A stretch of DNA of 46,885 nt from an uncultured Saccharofermentans sp. (GTDB lineage Bacteria; Bacillota; Clostridia; Saccharofermentanales; Saccharofermentanaceae): positions 1-46,885 of the forward strand of contig CAJOJI010000013.1 of NCBI GenBank assembly GCA_905234715.1. Direction: 5' to 3'. How positions within the stretch are numbered: the stretch's first letter is position 1; each line of letters starts with the position of its first letter. Below the pieces are notes generated by a model, which saw only the letters and a program-made list of their open reading frames with translations, searched no databases and was not told the origin of the DNA. Shown here piece after piece: positions 45,391 to 46,885 of this stretch. The translations under genes were made by a program, and so were the position numbers.

Positions 45391-46494
45391 ATGAATAAGG
45401 ATTATATATATCAAGTTGAACGTGACCCGGAAACACTTAAGTATAAGATAACTAAGTGGCACGGTACCGTTGGTGAGGTTACAACATATGTTGAGAAAAG
45501 AAGTCCCAACAAAGCTGACCTCAAAGAGATGCTTGAACATGCAAAGGGACCTGACAGAACGATGGCGGAATTTGCAGCGGATTGCAGCAACAAGAACATA
45601 TGTGAACTGAACGATAAGGTAATCGCACCTCCGGTATTCTCGAGAATAATCAAGGGCGTCGGACTCAAGCGTCCGCTGAAACCGGCCTTAGTGCAGGCTA
45701 TCCTGAATAATGCGGCGGATAAGGACTTTGTAACACCGGAAAACCTCATGAGAGCAAACGGCCTTGATGAGGAAAGGGAAGAAAGCAAATCCGAACCTGA
45801 ATTGAAACCGTTTTACGGATATACACGTGCCAAGAATGACAGAGCTGTAAGTGATCTCAAGAAAGCTCTTCACGGCAAAGGCTATGAAGCTTATAGAGTA
45901 ATACAGTCTGAACAGTTTAATTATGTCGGAAAAAATGTTCCGTTGCGTGATGACACACCGAATAAATTTGATCTGAACATGGATTTTGATGAAGTCCTCC
46001 GTGTAACAGACAAAAAGGGCAAAGAATTCCTGTGGGGCTTTGTAATAGATGGAACTGAACCTGAAGATATCGGTAACGGAGAGGTTGTATTAGAAAGTCT
46101 GTACTATGAAGGGTATTACAGAGACAAGGAAGAAGCCGAAGAAGATGTCGAGGACAACGTGATCGACAAAAACGGCAAGATACTTCTCCGTGCACTTCTC
46201 GATCCGGCTTCTCTTAAAGGAATAAAGATAAGCTTTGTCTGCCAAAACAGGTTCTGGTACAACTTTGCCGTCGAAGCTCTAAAAGATATTGAAGTCGATA
46301 CGTACATTTCAGTTGTCCTGATCCAGGATTATAAAGTAGTATCCGAATTTACCCTGAAGAACAAGAAGGACAAGAGACCTAAATGTATTCTCGGTGAGTT
46401 CAGGGAACAGGATGACGAAGACCGTTACGAATGGGATGTAATGGATATTAACGGGAAAACAGAACGGATAATCAATCCGCCTCTGGGGTACTGA
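45391..46494 (+). CDS. Hypothetical protein, paralog 2 of a tandem pair
   Basis: TMAEFAADCSNKNICELNDKVIAPPVFSRIIKGVGLKRPLKPALVQAILNNAADKDFVTPENLMRANGLDE; C-terminal SVVLIQDYKVVSEFTLKNKKDKRPKCILGEFREQ. ATG at 45391 preferred (GGAGA upstream). Confidence 0.75.
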   Translation: MNKDYIYQVERDPETLKYKITKWHGTVGEVTTYVEKRSPNKADLKEMLEHAKGPDRTMAEFAADCSNKNICELNDKVIAPPVFSRIIKGVGLKRPLKPALVQAILNNAADKDFVTPENLMRANGLDEEREESKSEPELKPFYGYTRAKNDRAVSDLKKALHGKGYEAYRVIQSEQFNYVGKNVPLRDDTPNKFDLNMDFDEVLRVTDKKGKEFLWGFVIDGTEPEDIGNGEVVLESLYYEGYYRDKEEAEEDVEDNVIDKNGKILLRALLDPASLKGIKISFVCQNRFWYNFAVEALKDIEVDTYISVVLIQDYKVVSEFTLKNKKDKRPKCILGEFREQDDEDRYEWDVMDINGKTERIINPPLGY

Positions 46495-46520
46495 TATATA
46501 GTTCAAAATAAGCATATAAA

Positions 46521-46541
46521 GCGCCCTTAACGGGCGTTTTA
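46521..46541 (+). terminator. Probable terminator after the tandem pair
   Basis: CGCCC-ttaac-GGGCG followed by TTTT. Confidence 0.7.
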
Positions 46542-46558
46542 GTATCCAGTCCGAAAAA

Positions 46559-46600
46559 GTGTTTTACAAATCTTCAAAACCCAACCATTTCCATATAGTG
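46559..46600 (+). promoter_or_regulatory. Shared element, copy C
   Basis: GTGTTTTACAAATCTTCAAAACCCAACCATTTCCATATAGTG upstream of the sigma-factor gene. Confidence 0.75.
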
Positions 46601-46628
46601 AAAAACTTATGAAAGGGTGGATGGAATA

Positions 46629-46885
46629 ATGGGTAATAGCAGATTGCTGACTTTTGAAGAAGAACAGGACCTTTTCAGGAAATACAAAGAGGATAATGAT
46701 CCTGAAGCTCGTGAAGAGATCATATGTTGTAACGTTAATCTCGTGAAGTCGATGGCAAAAAACTACCTGGTAGAGGGTGTCGAGTACGACGATGTCGTAA
46801 GTGAAGGCTGCCTAGGCCTCATGAAAGCAGTCGAAAAGTTTGACTATAAGCTGGGGTATAAATTCAGCACATATGCTCACTGGTG
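46629..46885 (+). CDS. RNA polymerase sigma-70-family factor, truncated at the window edge
   Basis: LTFEEEQDLFRKYKEDNDPEAREEIICCNVNLVKSMAKNYLVEGVEYDDVVSEGCLGLMKAVEKFDYKLGYKFSTYAHW (region 2). Confidence 0.9.
   Translation, partial: MGNSRLLTFEEEQDLFRKYKEDNDPEAREEIICCNVNLVKSMAKNYLVEGVEYDDVVSEGCLGLMKAVEKFDYKLGYKFSTYAHW

Noticed and set aside
37204-46885. Prophage or integrative conjugative element
   Set aside because: No integrase, structural, relaxase or type IV secretion genes are visible; only one IS200 element.
1-46885. tRNA or rRNA genes
   Set aside because: No cloverleaf-compatible sequence or rRNA signature recognised by eye; a tRNAscan/Infernal run would be decisive.

Overview
This window looks like a chromosomal segment from a Gram-positive anaerobe of clostridial type (inferred from gene content and ribosome-binding sites). 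The first ~37 kb is mostly ordinary. It holds a YesM/YesN-like two-component system (kinase truncated at the left edge), MFS and PutP-like transporters, an MBL hydrolase, an XRE regulator, an SDR plus Fe-ADH pair, a macro-domain protein, CorA, a LuxE/LuxC-like pair, an Lsa-like ABC-F protein, a GH94-like phosphorylase, a YdcF/DUF218-like protein and four GGDEF-containing proteins. The last ~10 kb looks accessory: an IS200-type insertion, an AT-rich 690-aa MBL-fold protein with a large N-terminal extension, a stand-alone AAA+ ATPase, several orphan small proteins, a tandem paralogous pair and a truncated sigma-70-family factor. The strongest unexplained signals are: (1) a three-copy element TTTTAC-N13-CCAACCATTTCC(A)TATA with invariant spacing, found upstream of the sigma-factor gene, upstream of a divergent orphan gene and in front of a possible small RNA; (2) a ~437-nt non-coding region bounded by perfect 12-bp inverted repeats and packed with nested hairpins, upstream of luxE/luxC; (3) a leader peptide, antiterminator and terminator arrangement upstream of the ABC-F gene; (4) a seven-copy octamer (TTCAGTTA) palindromic array; (5) a possible terminator-linked structured RNA at ~29.14-29.24 kb. 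No homology search or folding software was run. Family calls rest on motifs read from the translations.
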